64,000 nucleotides of DNA from CBDCHC01 sp965277055 (lineage in GTDB: Bacteria > Pseudomonadota > Gammaproteobacteria > PS1 > Pseudothioglobaceae), in NCBI GenBank assembly GCA_965277055.1, contig OZ255703.1, positions 62,001 through 126,000 of the forward strand. Direction: 5' to 3'. The position numbers were made by a program, and so were the translations under genes. Positions 44,743-53,102 of the stretch are shown here, one piece after another; within the stretch, counting starts at the first letter, position 1; each line of letters begins with the position of its first letter. The notes beneath the pieces are model-generated. The model did no database searches and was not told where the DNA came from. It saw nothing but the letters and a program-made list of their open reading frames with translations.

Positions 44743-45493
44743 TTTTAAACCCTAATAATGTTCGTTGTTCCATCCAGTCAATAGGAATGTGTGTTGGTAT
44801 TTCTTGCAAACTTAATAAAGGTGGCTGCGTGCCTTCAACAATGGCTGTTTGAATATCAGGTGCTAATTCAGTAAGACGAACAATATGTCTGATTCTTTCA
44901 GGGTTAAGTTTAAGTTTTTTAGCTAACTTTACTTGCGAGATATTTTCTTGTTTTATTTGCTTGCGCCACTTGTAGGCTTTAGCAAGACTGCTGATTAATA
45001 CATCATTTTTATTGCTAGTTTTGTAAGCAATAGGATTGCCACTTTTATCTAAAATATGTTGCTTACCACCGTGTTTCATAAATATTACCTTCTTGCTAAT
45101 ATGTATTTCAGTTGTATTATTTATTTTAATGTCAACTAATTTTCCTATATTTTGCAGTAGTAAAGTAATATTTATTTGTTTTTTGGCAATAATAATTTTT
45201 GGCTGTAGGGTTCTAATGATTTTATATAATGATTCAGTTTTTAACTTGTGGGTTATTTGATAAATAAACTGTTTTTTGGTGATATCAAGACTTGAATTAT
45301 CTATCTCATTTATGTTATTTGGCAATTGATTTTTAAGTAGAGTGTAAATAGTTTGCTCTAGTTCATCAGCATTAATATTTCTAATGTCGCATTTATCATA
45401 ACCTTCCTTGATTGCCTTTTGGCTAAGATAGTATCTTGTTCTACTTACTTTTTTATTTTTTGTGGTTCTACTGTGTACAGGGCTGAGACACAT
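44735..45493 (-). pseudogene. Large serine recombinase, C-terminal remnant
   Basis: The open frame (252 residues) matches only the second half of phage-type serine recombinases. It begins at the zinc-ribbon end with RYYLSQKAIKEGYDKCDIRNINADELE, a coiled region follows, and it ends with the family tail LNPERIRHIVRLTELAPDI...QPPLLSLQEI...IDWMEQRTLLGF. The catalytic resolvase domain with its serine is missing, so it cannot recombine DNA. The 5' edge abuts an IS481 transposase fragment near 45485, which shows where the gene was cut. Confidence 0.8.
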
Positions 45494-45563
45494 TACCTAA
45501 TTGCTTTGCGAGTTCTAGTAGTCCTAGTTTTGGTTTAATGATTTTTTCTTGAAAAGAGTTCAT
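45468..45563 (-). pseudogene. IS481-family transposase, N-terminal remnant
   Basis: Thirty-one codons after a ribosome site (GGAG) read MNSFQEKIIKPKLGLLELAK then QLGNVSQ, the start of an IS481-type transposase. After GNVSQ the frame enters the recombinase remnant and stops at 45468. Upstream, TGTCAGATGAAGTTTAGG (45613-45630) may be the remaining terminal repeat, but this I infer only from position and sequence form. An inverted repeat CTCACTA/TAGTGAG also lies between. Confidence 0.65.
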
Positions 45564-45681
45564 TTTTATTCTCCTTAATGCTCACTATGAATAGTGAGTA
45601 GTTTAATAAAAATGTCAGATGAAGTTTAGGTTATTACAGTTAAATCAATAACTATATTTTGCAAACTTCTATTCTAAACTT

Positions 45682-48600
45682 TTATTGATTCTCTTGCATA
45701 AGAAGCTCATATTTAACCCTATATTCTGCAGGATGAATTTTATTGATATTTTCTTCATTATTAAAGTCGATAGATATTTTTTTTATTCCATCATCACTTA
45801 CTAAAAATATTTCATAGTTTTCAGTATTATTTTTTGCAAATTCAAACTCATTTTCACTTATATAGAATTCATTACCGCTAAAAGTTTTAACTTCAACGTA
45901 TTTCCATATATCGCCCTTATCTTTATAGCGTATATCATAGCCTGCCTTATCATTTCTTTTTGAAATATGCTCAACATTCTCCTCGCCATATTCATCTACA
46001 AGTGAGTCATAAGCTAATTTTTCTGCCTTATTCCCCGCCGCTTTTTTATTTTTGTTGATTGTACTGCTATATACACTTCCTTTATTTGATTTAGAATCCT
46101 TATTTTGATTATCATGCTTTAAATTAAGCTGAGAATCAATAATCGGTAGGATTTTATTTTTGCTTGTTATCTTTTGAGATTCTTGCTTATTTTGGTCTTT
46201 GATTTCTTTTTTGATTAACTCTAAACCGCCATCAAAATACAACAAGCTACGTTGTTCTAAATTAAGTTCATCAATCTCAACTTCACAACTTTGTTTTTGA
46301 TAAATTTCCTCAAAGTCAATGCTAAACTCTTGTATTGCATAATCAACGCCAATTTTTGTTATTATGAACTCATTGGTAATACTTTGATAATCTACATTAA
46401 TTTCAAGATTATATTCTTGACTCAACTCATTCTCAAAACTCTCATATTGATTTACCATAAACAAAAATGATTTAGATAATCCCTTGTCTAAACAATGTTG
46501 ATAAGCTATACGCTTAAATGATTGTTCGCCATCATGTAGGTATTGTTTGAGCTTACAGTGGTGATAATTATAGAAACTTACTTGATGATATGCATATTCA
46601 TTAAATTCTTTAATTGATACTTGTAATTCGGTAAATAATTCTTTCAAGATAATGCATGCACTGTTAGTTGATAAATTTGCATAATCTAATTGACTAACAT
46701 CGGTTTTAAAATTTAATTGTTTTTGTATTAAATCAATCGAATCTTTACTAAATTTATTATTAAGTTTCATATCTTTTAAACGATAAATTGTATTCCAAAA
46801 AGAATAAAATTCATCCGCGATGCCCAATAATTCTTTAGCTTGCCTTAATTTTTCCACGCCGACATCACTTTGAGTAATTTGCTCAATTTGATTGGAGTCT
46901 TTATCTATTAGATTTCTAAAATCTTTGACATCCTCTATATCAAAAATAATTCCCAAAATATCTGCCAACAATTCTTGAAAATTAAACTCTTTTCTAAGGG
47001 TTTCAAGTGTATCATCTTTCTCAATTTTTACATAAAACTTATTTTTATCTTTATTATCAGAGATATATTCCAAATGACTTAATTCATTTTCAATTTTGTT
47101 AAAACGATATTGAATATGATTACAAAACTCCATGTTTAACTTTTTAAGTTTTTGAACTGCTGTTTTATGATCAGTGTCTTTTTCAGTGTTATTTATCCTA
47201 TAAGCTAAAATAAATGGATGTATTTTTTCAACAAATGAACGAAAATCATTATCGAAGTTATCATTTTTCAAAAGAGTGGTGCTATCTATTTCTATTTTTA
47301 ATGACTTGAGGTTTTTAATTCCAAAAAACTTGGTTACATACTCTGTATTACCTCTTTTAGGGTAATTCAATAATGCAACAGTATCCAATATTTTTGTGGG
47401 TAGTTTAATATTGCCATTGTAATAAAGCTCTTCTATGTTAAAGTAATTTTTTTTCTTTGCTTTTTTGCCAAATAATTTAATATCTGAATTTTTAGAAATA
47501 GCCTTCTTGTTTTTTGTGTAATGCTTAATACATTCTTTATAAATCGTTTGGGTATTTTTGCCCTTAGGTGAAACTTCTGGCAATTTTGTTAATACTTCAA
47601 CTACAGTCTCTAATGATAAGTCTTCGAATTTTTCTACAGCTCCAATCTTAATGAGTATGTTTTGTATATCTTCTTCTTTAGGTAAAAACTCCTCAGGAAT
47701 ATTTTCTAAGGTGAAAGGATTTTTATTAACAAGTTTTTCTAAACTTTTATTTCCAAGTAAGTAACCTTTAAAAAAATCACTATCAAGAATTTGATAATTT
47801 ATATAAGATGGGTGTGAATGTTCTATACGATGATAGAATGATTCTTTAGGTTCATTCATTTTTGCATATTTTATTTGATCTTCATGATAATCTGATAATG
47901 CTTGTTTAATATTATCATCATTTAAAAACCACACTAAAGACTTTTCTTTTGTTATGTTTTTAATAATATTATCAAAATTTTCAATCTTTTGATATGTTAA
48001 ACTTGTATCACGATAATTAGCAGGTTTGCCATATTTTTCAAAAATAAACTCTAGGTAAAGATGACGACTGTATTGATTAACTATGTCTTCAACTGCTGTA
48101 ATTTTTGTAATTTTATTTACCCCTAACCAAAGAAAAAAATCTTCAACTAAGTCTTTATCATCATTAAGATCATAAATACCAATATCTGCTAGAAATTCGC
48201 TATCATCATAAATATCTGCAAATAAATATTCAGTTAACTTACCTGATGGGTAACTACTTGATAGATACAAGTCTTGTGACTTTGATAATTCTTTTTGTTT
48301 ATTAATCAATTGTATTTTTGTATCCTCTGGAATTCTAGGATTGTCTATTTCTTTGTAATTATGAAATAAGCAATTGACCATTTCTTTAATAATTTGAACT
48401 TTATTAATATAGTCTGGTTCAATTTCTTTATTGGCACTAGTAATAAGTTTTTGTAACACTGTTGCCGGCTCATAACTTTGTATATTTACAAAATCTTTTA
48501 ATTTCCTTTGTAGTTCGCGAGATTTTTCTTCATTAATCTCAAAAATTTTTGTTAAAGAATTAAATAATTCTTCACACATAAATTCAAGCTTTGTAAAGCT

Positions 48601-50061
48601 AGGAATTTTAAAATCAATATTTGATGTTGGCGTGTAGGCACTTTCCTCTTTTCTAATTAGTTTATTATTTTCATTAACTAAACAGCCAATTTTTTTACCA
48701 TCTAAATCTATATTACTCAAAATGTAAATAAATTCAGCGCGTGTTTCTATATCTGTAATTATTTGATTTAATTCATTAATATTATCAACATTAATATTTT
48801 CATCTAAATCATATTCATTTAAAAAATTTATATTGTCACTGTGAGGTATTAATAAATTCGGAAATATGTCGTTAAAATTATTATTATGAATAAATTGAGA
48901 TAAATCATTGTTATAAATAACTTCTGATTTTTTTCTATATTGTCTATCTAAACAAGGAAATATCTTTTCTTGCTCAATAGCATTATCTATTTGTTCATAA
49001 AGTCCTAATTCTTCTAAAGTATTGTTTGATTTTTCATATTGTAATAACTCTAGGGGTTTATATGAACAATTATCTTTAAAAGCTTTAGCTGTTTCAATGA
49101 GCAAATCAAACAATTGCTCTAAGATAAATTTGTTTTTATCATTTAATATTAGATCATTTCTAGATTCATTTAAATCAAAAGTCCCATGGGCAATTAATGG
49201 CAAATTAATGTCTACTTTTGTTGGAAAATAAGAAAATAGCATATCATTGGAATGATTGCTTAATTCATCATTAAAAGCGATTTTTACGCTAAATTTATCT
49301 CTACCATTATCAATGTCGTCTATCTCCAAAAATTTTTCATCAACATTGCCATTCCTCTCTTGTATTTCCCAGTTATTAGGTTTTATAAATACTTTTTTAT
49401 CGTTATCAATGCTAACTGTAATTTTTTCCAAATTTATTAGAAACAGCATGATTTCATGTTGTAAGCAAGATAATTGATTTTTAATATCTTCTAAAATTCC
49501 TTCGTTTGAAAGATAACGAACCTTAATTTGTGTTGCCCATTGATTATCATCACATGTGCTAAGCTTTGGAATGGCGAGCATTGCCATTTTTTTAGGAGTA
49601 GGAATACTATCAAAGTCTATATCTTCTAATATTTTTGATAATTTTTCTTCTGCATATTGTCGTGAAAATGCAATATCAAGACCTTGTGTTTTAATTACAA
49701 TGGAGTCAGCCCAATTAATAATTGAGCGAAATCCTAAGCCTTTATTACCAATAAATTTATTGCTGTCCTTAGGGCTTTGATGTGCGAGCATTAATGAATT
49801 AATACCTTCCACAGAAAATGGAATGCCATCATTTGAAATAGTAAGTATGGAGTTCTCACTATCTAGTGTTATTTTTACTTCTTTTGCCTTTGCATCATCA
49901 GTGTTTTGCAACAACTCAAAAAATTGCCTACCTCTATAATTATTATTAGTCGATAATTCTTGTTTATAATCAGCGTCGATTCTATTATCTTTAGGGTCTT
50001 TATAACTATCTTCTCGATCTTTTATTAGGTTTTCAATTTTTCTTTTAAATTCATGATTCAT
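45682..50061 (-). CDS. Giant HSP90/sacsin-type ATPase with C-terminal DUF3883 (NOV) nuclease-like domain
   Basis: This 1459-residue protein opens with a GHKL ATPase: N-box ELLQNTDDA (49-57), G1 NDGIPF (77-82) and G2 GNKGLGFRS (105-113), the sacsin-like HSP90 arrangement. About 1100 residues of helix-rich sequence, with no motif I recognise, follow. The C-terminal domain (about 1341-1440) is of the DUF3883/NOV type and holds a PD-(D/E)XK-like core: Asp1376 in AGYDIRY and Glu1390-Lys1392 in YVEVKTF. Proteins of this build are often found in defence islands, and this one lies among IS elements and a TIR gene. The start ATG at 50061 has a weak ribosome site. Defence is inferred, not shown. Confidence 0.82.
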   Translation of the reverse strand: MNHEFKRKIENLIKDREDSYKDPKDNRIDADYKQELSTNNNYRGRQFFELLQNTDDAKAKEVKITLDSENSILTISNDGIPFSVEGINSLMLAHQSPKDSNKFIGNKGLGFRSIINWADSIVIKTQGLDIAFSRQYAEEKLSKILEDIDFDSIPTPKKMAMLAIPKLSTCDDNQWATQIKVRYLSNEGILEDIKNQLSCLQHEIMLFLINLEKITVSIDNDKKVFIKPNNWEIQERNGNVDEKFLEIDDIDNGRDKFSVKIAFNDELSNHSNDMLFSYFPTKVDINLPLIAHGTFDLNESRNDLILNDKNKFILEQLFDLLIETAKAFKDNCSYKPLELLQYEKSNNTLEELGLYEQIDNAIEQEKIFPCLDRQYRKKSEVIYNNDLSQFIHNNNFNDIFPNLLIPHSDNINFLNEYDLDENINVDNINELNQIITDIETRAEFIYILSNIDLDGKKIGCLVNENNKLIRKEESAYTPTSNIDFKIPSFTKLEFMCEELFNSLTKIFEINEEKSRELQRKLKDFVNIQSYEPATVLQKLITSANKEIEPDYINKVQIIKEMVNCLFHNYKEIDNPRIPEDTKIQLINKQKELSKSQDLYLSSSYPSGKLTEYLFADIYDDSEFLADIGIYDLNDDKDLVEDFFLWLGVNKITKITAVEDIVNQYSRHLYLEFIFEKYGKPANYRDTSLTYQKIENFDNIIKNITKEKSLVWFLNDDNIKQALSDYHEDQIKYAKMNEPKESFYHRIEHSHPSYINYQILDSDFFKGYLLGNKSLEKLVNKNPFTLENIPEEFLPKEEDIQNILIKIGAVEKFEDLSLETVVEVLTKLPEVSPKGKNTQTIYKECIKHYTKNKKAISKNSDIKLFGKKAKKKNYFNIEELYYNGNIKLPTKILDTVALLNYPKRGNTEYVTKFFGIKNLKSLKIEIDSTTLLKNDNFDNDFRSFVEKIHPFILAYRINNTEKDTDHKTAVQKLKKLNMEFCNHIQYRFNKIENELSHLEYISDNKDKNKFYVKIEKDDTLETLRKEFNFQELLADILGIIFDIEDVKDFRNLIDKDSNQIEQITQSDVGVEKLRQAKELLGIADEFYSFWNTIYRLKDMKLNNKFSKDSIDLIQKQLNFKTDVSQLDYANLSTNSACIILKELFTELQVSIKEFNEYAYHQVSFYNYHHCKLKQYLHDGEQSFKRIAYQHCLDKGLSKSFLFMVNQYESFENELSQEYNLEINVDYQSITNEFIITKIGVDYAIQEFSIDFEEIYQKQSCEVEIDELNLEQRSLLYFDGGLELIKKEIKDQNKQESQKITSKNKILPIIDSQLNLKHDNQNKDSKSNKGSVYSSTINKNKKAAGNKAEKLAYDSLVDEYGEENVEHISKRNDKAGYDIRYKDKGDIWKYVEVKTFSGNEFYISENEFEFAKNNTENYEIFLVSDDGIKKISIDFNNEENINKIHPAEYRVKYELLMQENQ

Positions 50062-50213
50062 GTTGTTTATACTATGATTTTTCCAAAGTAAAATTTTAGC
50101 CTAATGTCAAAATAAAGAACAATCAAAAACCAACAATTGGCACGATTCGTATCGTATACTGATAAGTGTAATCCCCCCCATTTTTAACACTCGCTAAAAA
50201 TAGAATTCCATTT

Positions 50214-51038
50214 CTAAATAGCCTCTAGCAGTTTCCTTGGTGGTACACCGCCAATTGCACTATGAGGTCGTTCATTATTATATACCCACATCCACTGGGT
50301 TGCTAGATATTGTGCATGGGCAATAGAATCAAAGATGTGCATGTTTAACCATTCATTCCTTGCTGTTCTGTTAAATCGTTCTATGTAGGCATTTTGTGTG
50401 GGTTTACCTGGTTGGATATACATTAACTCAATATCTCTTGCTTGTGCCCAATCTCTTAAGGCTTGAGAGATATACTCAGGACCATTATCGCATCTGAGTG
50501 CTTTGGGTTTACCTCGCCACTCAATTAAACGTTCTAACGTTCTCATAACACGTTGTGCTGGCAATGAATGGTCTACTTCAATACCTAGACACTCTCTGTT
50601 GTAATCATCCACTACATTAAATGTTCTTATTGCTCTACCTGTATGTAAAGAATCAGACATAAAATCCATTGACCAAACTTGGTTAATGGTTATTGGTACA
50701 CTTAGTGTCTCAGGCTTATCTCGTTTAATTCTTCTTTTGGGTTTGATTCTAAGATTGAGTTCCAATTGCTTATAAATGAGATATACACGCTTGTGATTCC
50801 ATTTGAATCCTTTATTATTGCGCAGATACAAAAAGCATAAACCAAACCCCCATTGTTTGTGTGCCTCAGTTAATCTGAGTAGCCAATCTGCAATCACCTC
50901 ATTCTCAGAAGATAACTTAGGTTTATATCTATAACAAGTCTCACTGATGTTAAAAGCTGAGCAAGCAAATTTGACTGTTACTTTGTGCTTATCAATAGCG
51001 TATACAACCATCTTTTTACGTAAAGATGGTTTCACCAC
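50214..51038 (-). CDS. IS3-family transposase OrfB (DDE catalytic part)
   Basis: The 274-residue reading frame has the HTH-like N-terminal region and the rve DDE core: first Asp in VWSMDFMSD, second in LRCDNGPEYIS, Glu in AYIERFNRTARNEW, and the ending WVYNNERPHSAIGG. All three catalytic residues are present. It overlaps orfA by 7 bp and would be expressed as an OrfAB fusion by -1 frameshifting, as in the family. The element looks intact and may be active. Confidence 0.93.
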   Translation of the reverse strand: MVKPSLRKKMVVYAIDKHKVTVKFACSAFNISETCYRYKPKLSSENEVIADWLLRLTEAHKQWGFGLCFLYLRNNKGFKWNHKRVYLIYKQLELNLRIKPKRRIKRDKPETLSVPITINQVWSMDFMSDSLHTGRAIRTFNVVDDYNRECLGIEVDHSLPAQRVMRTLERLIEWRGKPKALRCDNGPEYISQALRDWAQARDIELMYIQPGKPTQNAYIERFNRTARNEWLNMHIFDSIAHAQYLATQWMWVYNNERPHSAIGGVPPRKLLEAI

Positions 51039-51298
51039 TTTTTTGTGAGAGCCTCCTGCACTATCTCAGCTTTTAAGCGCTCTTCTGCATACATTTTTTT
51101 AAGTCTGGCATTTTCTGCTTCTAGTTCTTTAAGCCGTGCAATCATCGGCGCATCCATACCACCGTATTTAGCACGCCACTTATAAAAAGTGGCGCTGCTA
51201 ATACTATGCTCCCTACACAACTGTGCCACTGGCGTACCTGCTTGTGCTTGGTTAAGAATGTGCATGATTTGTGTATCTGATTTACGTGTTGTTTTCAT
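51032..51298 (-). CDS. IS3-family transposase OrfA
   Basis: The 88-residue protein has an N-terminal helix-turn-helix (IMHILNQAQAGTPVAQLCRE, then ATFYKWRAKYGG) and a leucine-zipper-like coiled coil (RLKELEAENARLKKMYAEER). This is the IS407-group OrfA pattern. It binds element ends and, fused to OrfB, makes the transposase. A ribosome site (GGAG) precedes the ATG. Confidence 0.92.
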   Translation of the reverse strand: MKTTRKSDTQIMHILNQAQAGTPVAQLCREHSISSATFYKWRAKYGGMDAPMIARLKELEAENARLKKMYAEERLKAEIVQEALTKKW

Positions 51299-51368
51299 TT
51301 GAATCTCCTTATGTTTTATTATAAGAAAATTCTACTTTTAGTAAGTGTTAATTTTTGTGAGGATTACA

Positions 51369-51557
51369 ATTTTATTTTCTAGTACCTATGGAATAAATAA
51401 TATTGACACTGGTAAATTCTACGACCGAAAACCAAATATGTTGAATGTCGCAGTATCAAGAGCAAAAGATTCATTTATTGTATTTGGTAGCCCACACTTT
51501 GGGATATCTGGAAATGACTCTCCTTCTAAAATACTAATGTCAAAATTAAAAACATAA
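51369..51557 (+). pseudogene. DNA2-like superfamily 1 helicase, C-terminal remnant
   Basis: Immediately outside the IS3 right end an open frame reads ILFSSTYG...KPNMLNVAVSRAKDSFIVFGSPHF and ends at 51557. The run NVAVSRAKDSFIVFG is motif VI of DNA2/NAM7-type SF1 helicases, so this is only the last 60 or so residues of a protein usually near or above 1000. The missing part is not on the other side of the IS. The likely history is deletion after IS insertion. Confidence 0.72.
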
Positions 51558-51576
51558 CAACTAAGTTTGTACTAGA

Positions 51577-52032
51577 TTATTTTTTTAAAGCCCAAACTAG
51601 CCACATAATTAAAGCTCCAACGATAATGCCCGCCCAAAATTTATCTACTTTAATTTTTTCAGAAATCTTTTCAATTGTATTGTTTAGAATTTCTGGAGAC
51701 TTGTTAATATCTATGGCTTGATTTCTATCAACCCACCCAGGCAACTTATCTATACTAATATCTATTAATATAGGTATTAAAACTTTTTGATTAATAATAG
51801 ATGCACCCAGTTCTTGTTGCACTGAAGGGGACTTAATTGAGTTTTCTGTAGCAAGAAAGAAAACCCAATTAGCTGATTTTAGATTATTAAATATCTCATT
51901 AGTCCAATCTTTTCCTGCATCTATTGATATCGCAGCCATAAATGTATCAATACCAGCCATACTTAATAAATTATGCAATTTCTGAGCCAACTTTTCATCG
52001 GCAGATGAGTAACTAATAAACGCCTTATTCAT
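51577..52032 (-). CDS. TIR-domain protein with C-terminal membrane anchor
   Basis: The 151-residue protein starts KAFISYSSADEKLAQKLHNL, the TIR-domain opening, with ISIDAGKDW (about 35-43) and a candidate catalytic glutamate at residue 74 in SPSVQQELG. The end (about 132-148, FWAGIIVGALIMWLVWAL) is a single membrane helix. Bacterial TIR proteins cleave NAD or make cyclic ADP-ribose signals in anti-phage defence. Here an IS1595 element is inserted 5-12 bp upstream of the ATG, which probably separates the gene from its own promoter. No dedicated partner is obvious. Confidence 0.82.
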   Translation of the reverse strand: MNKAFISYSSADEKLAQKLHNLLSMAGIDTFMAAISIDAGKDWTNEIFNNLKSANWVFFLATENSIKSPSVQQELGASIINQKVLIPILIDISIDKLPGWVDRNQAIDINKSPEILNNTIEKISEKIKVDKFWAGIIVGALIMWLVWALKK

Positions 52033-52044
52033 GTTAATTATTTA

Positions 52045-52783
52045 GGGTCTTGACTAGTTAAGCATTTGTAAAATGCTTAAAATACTAGTTATGACATTGA
52101 AAAACAAGTATTATCATCGTTCAAGAATTACAGAGGCTAAATTTAGAGAAGTTTTAAGATATTTTTGTGCTGATTTAACAGCAGAACAAATTGCTCACTT
52201 TACTCACCTCAATAGAAACACTATTAACAAAATATTGTTGCTTATTAGACAAAGGTTAGTAGAACTTTCAACAACCCAACCCCCTCACCCTAAAGGGGAG
52301 GTTGAGGTTGATGAAAGTTACTTTGGAGCAAAAAGAGTCAAAGGCAAAAGAGGTCGTGGAGCTTTAGGTAAAACTATTGTATTTGGTATTTTAAAACGTG
52401 GTGGGAATGTGTATACCGAAATAGTACCAAATTGCAAAAGTGCTACACTGCAAGCGGTTATACGAGGCAAGGTAGAACTAGATAGTGTTATTCATTCTGA
52501 TGGTTGGCGTGGCTATAATGGTTTAGTAGACTTCGGCTATAAGAAACACTTAAGAGTAGACCACGGCACAAATGAATTTGTCCGTGGTAAGTCTCACATT
52601 AATGGTATAGAGTCATTTTGGGGCTATGCTAAGACTAGATTATCTAAGTTTAGAGGTATGGATAAGTCTAAGTTTGAGCTTCATCTTAAGGAGTGTGAAT
52701 TTAGATTTAATAATAGAGATAAAAATATGTATAATATTTTACTTAAAGAGTTAAGAAATAGACCGCTTAACTAGTCAAGACCC
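52045..52783 (+). mobile_element. IS1595-family insertion sequence, intact
   Basis: The 739-bp element has perfect 19-bp terminal inverted repeats (GGGTCTTGACTAGTTAAGC at 52045-52063 and its complement at 52765-52783). It is flanked by a perfect 8-bp duplication ATTATTTA (52037-52044 and 52784-52791), the IS1595 norm. One intact transposase gene lies inside. The lack of decay in the repeats and duplication suggests recent insertion. Confidence 0.95.
52073..52774 (+). CDS. IS1595-family transposase
   Basis: The 233-residue transposase has a zinc-less N-terminal HTH region (AEQIAHFTHLNRNTINKILLL), then the ISXO2-like catalytic domain: VEVDESYFGAKRVKG (first Asp), HSDGWRGYNG (second Asp) and HINGIESFWGYAKTRL, where the third acidic residue sits after the N of the family DDN/E pattern. 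It ends ten codons from the right repeat. A start at 52091 (MTLKNKYYH) is equally possible. Confidence 0.93.
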   Translation: MLKILVMTLKNKYYHRSRITEAKFREVLRYFCADLTAEQIAHFTHLNRNTINKILLLIRQRLVELSTTQPPHPKGEVEVDESYFGAKRVKGKRGRGALGKTIVFGILKRGGNVYTEIVPNCKSATLQAVIRGKVELDSVIHSDGWRGYNGLVDFGYKKHLRVDHGTNEFVRGKSHINGIESFWGYAKTRLSKFRGMDKSKFELHLKECEFRFNNRDKNMYNILLKELRNRPLN

Positions 52784-53102
52784 ATTATTTATTAAATTCA
52801 ATATTTATTAATTTTACTCATTTTCATATAAATTCCCTGTTAATTACTAAAACAGGGGATTTAGGGAAAATGTGTTGATATAGCAACGTTTGCGATATTA
52901 AAAATTGCCAATTTTTAGCTAAAAATAGCAGTTTTTTGCAAATTTCTCTGAAAAATCGCTATTATCAGGGAAATAGCCATAATGGATGCTCAGTACACAG
53001 TTCAGTTTTAAACACCACCATTTTTATTTTTACATTTTAAAATAAATAACTTATACAACTTTTTATTGGGAACAAACCCAGCAGGTGTCAGGATTTGAAC
53101 TT
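52784..53102. other. Non-coding AT-rich stretch, mobile-element tail
   Basis: No gene is visible. It starts with one copy of the 8-bp IS1595 duplication, then has an inverted repeat CCCTGTT (52835-52841) with AACAGGG (52851-52857) and several short near-repeats (AGGGAAAA, CAGGGAAAT, GAAAAATCGC). Such short repeats are common behind serine recombinase genes in metagenomes, in line with the decayed recombinase that follows, but this is an impression rather than a proven link. Confidence 0.4.

Larger units (their letters stand above)
50167..51368 (-). mobile_element. IS3-family insertion sequence (IS407-like group)
   Basis: The element is 1202 bp, bounded by inverted repeats that start TGTAATCC at 50167-50174 and end GGATTACA at 51361-51368. 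The match continues imperfectly inward (AACACT, CTAAAA). It carries orfA and orfB in overlapping frames on the minus strand. The four bases outside each end (TAAG left, ATTT right) do not match, so no target duplication remains. This points to a deletion or rearrangement at one edge. Confidence 0.88.

Noticed and set aside
45613..45630. IS481 terminal inverted repeat as a firm feature
   Set aside because: Position and TGTC start are suggestive, but the partner end is missing and I cannot compare it with a reference element, so it is only mentioned with the transposase remnant.
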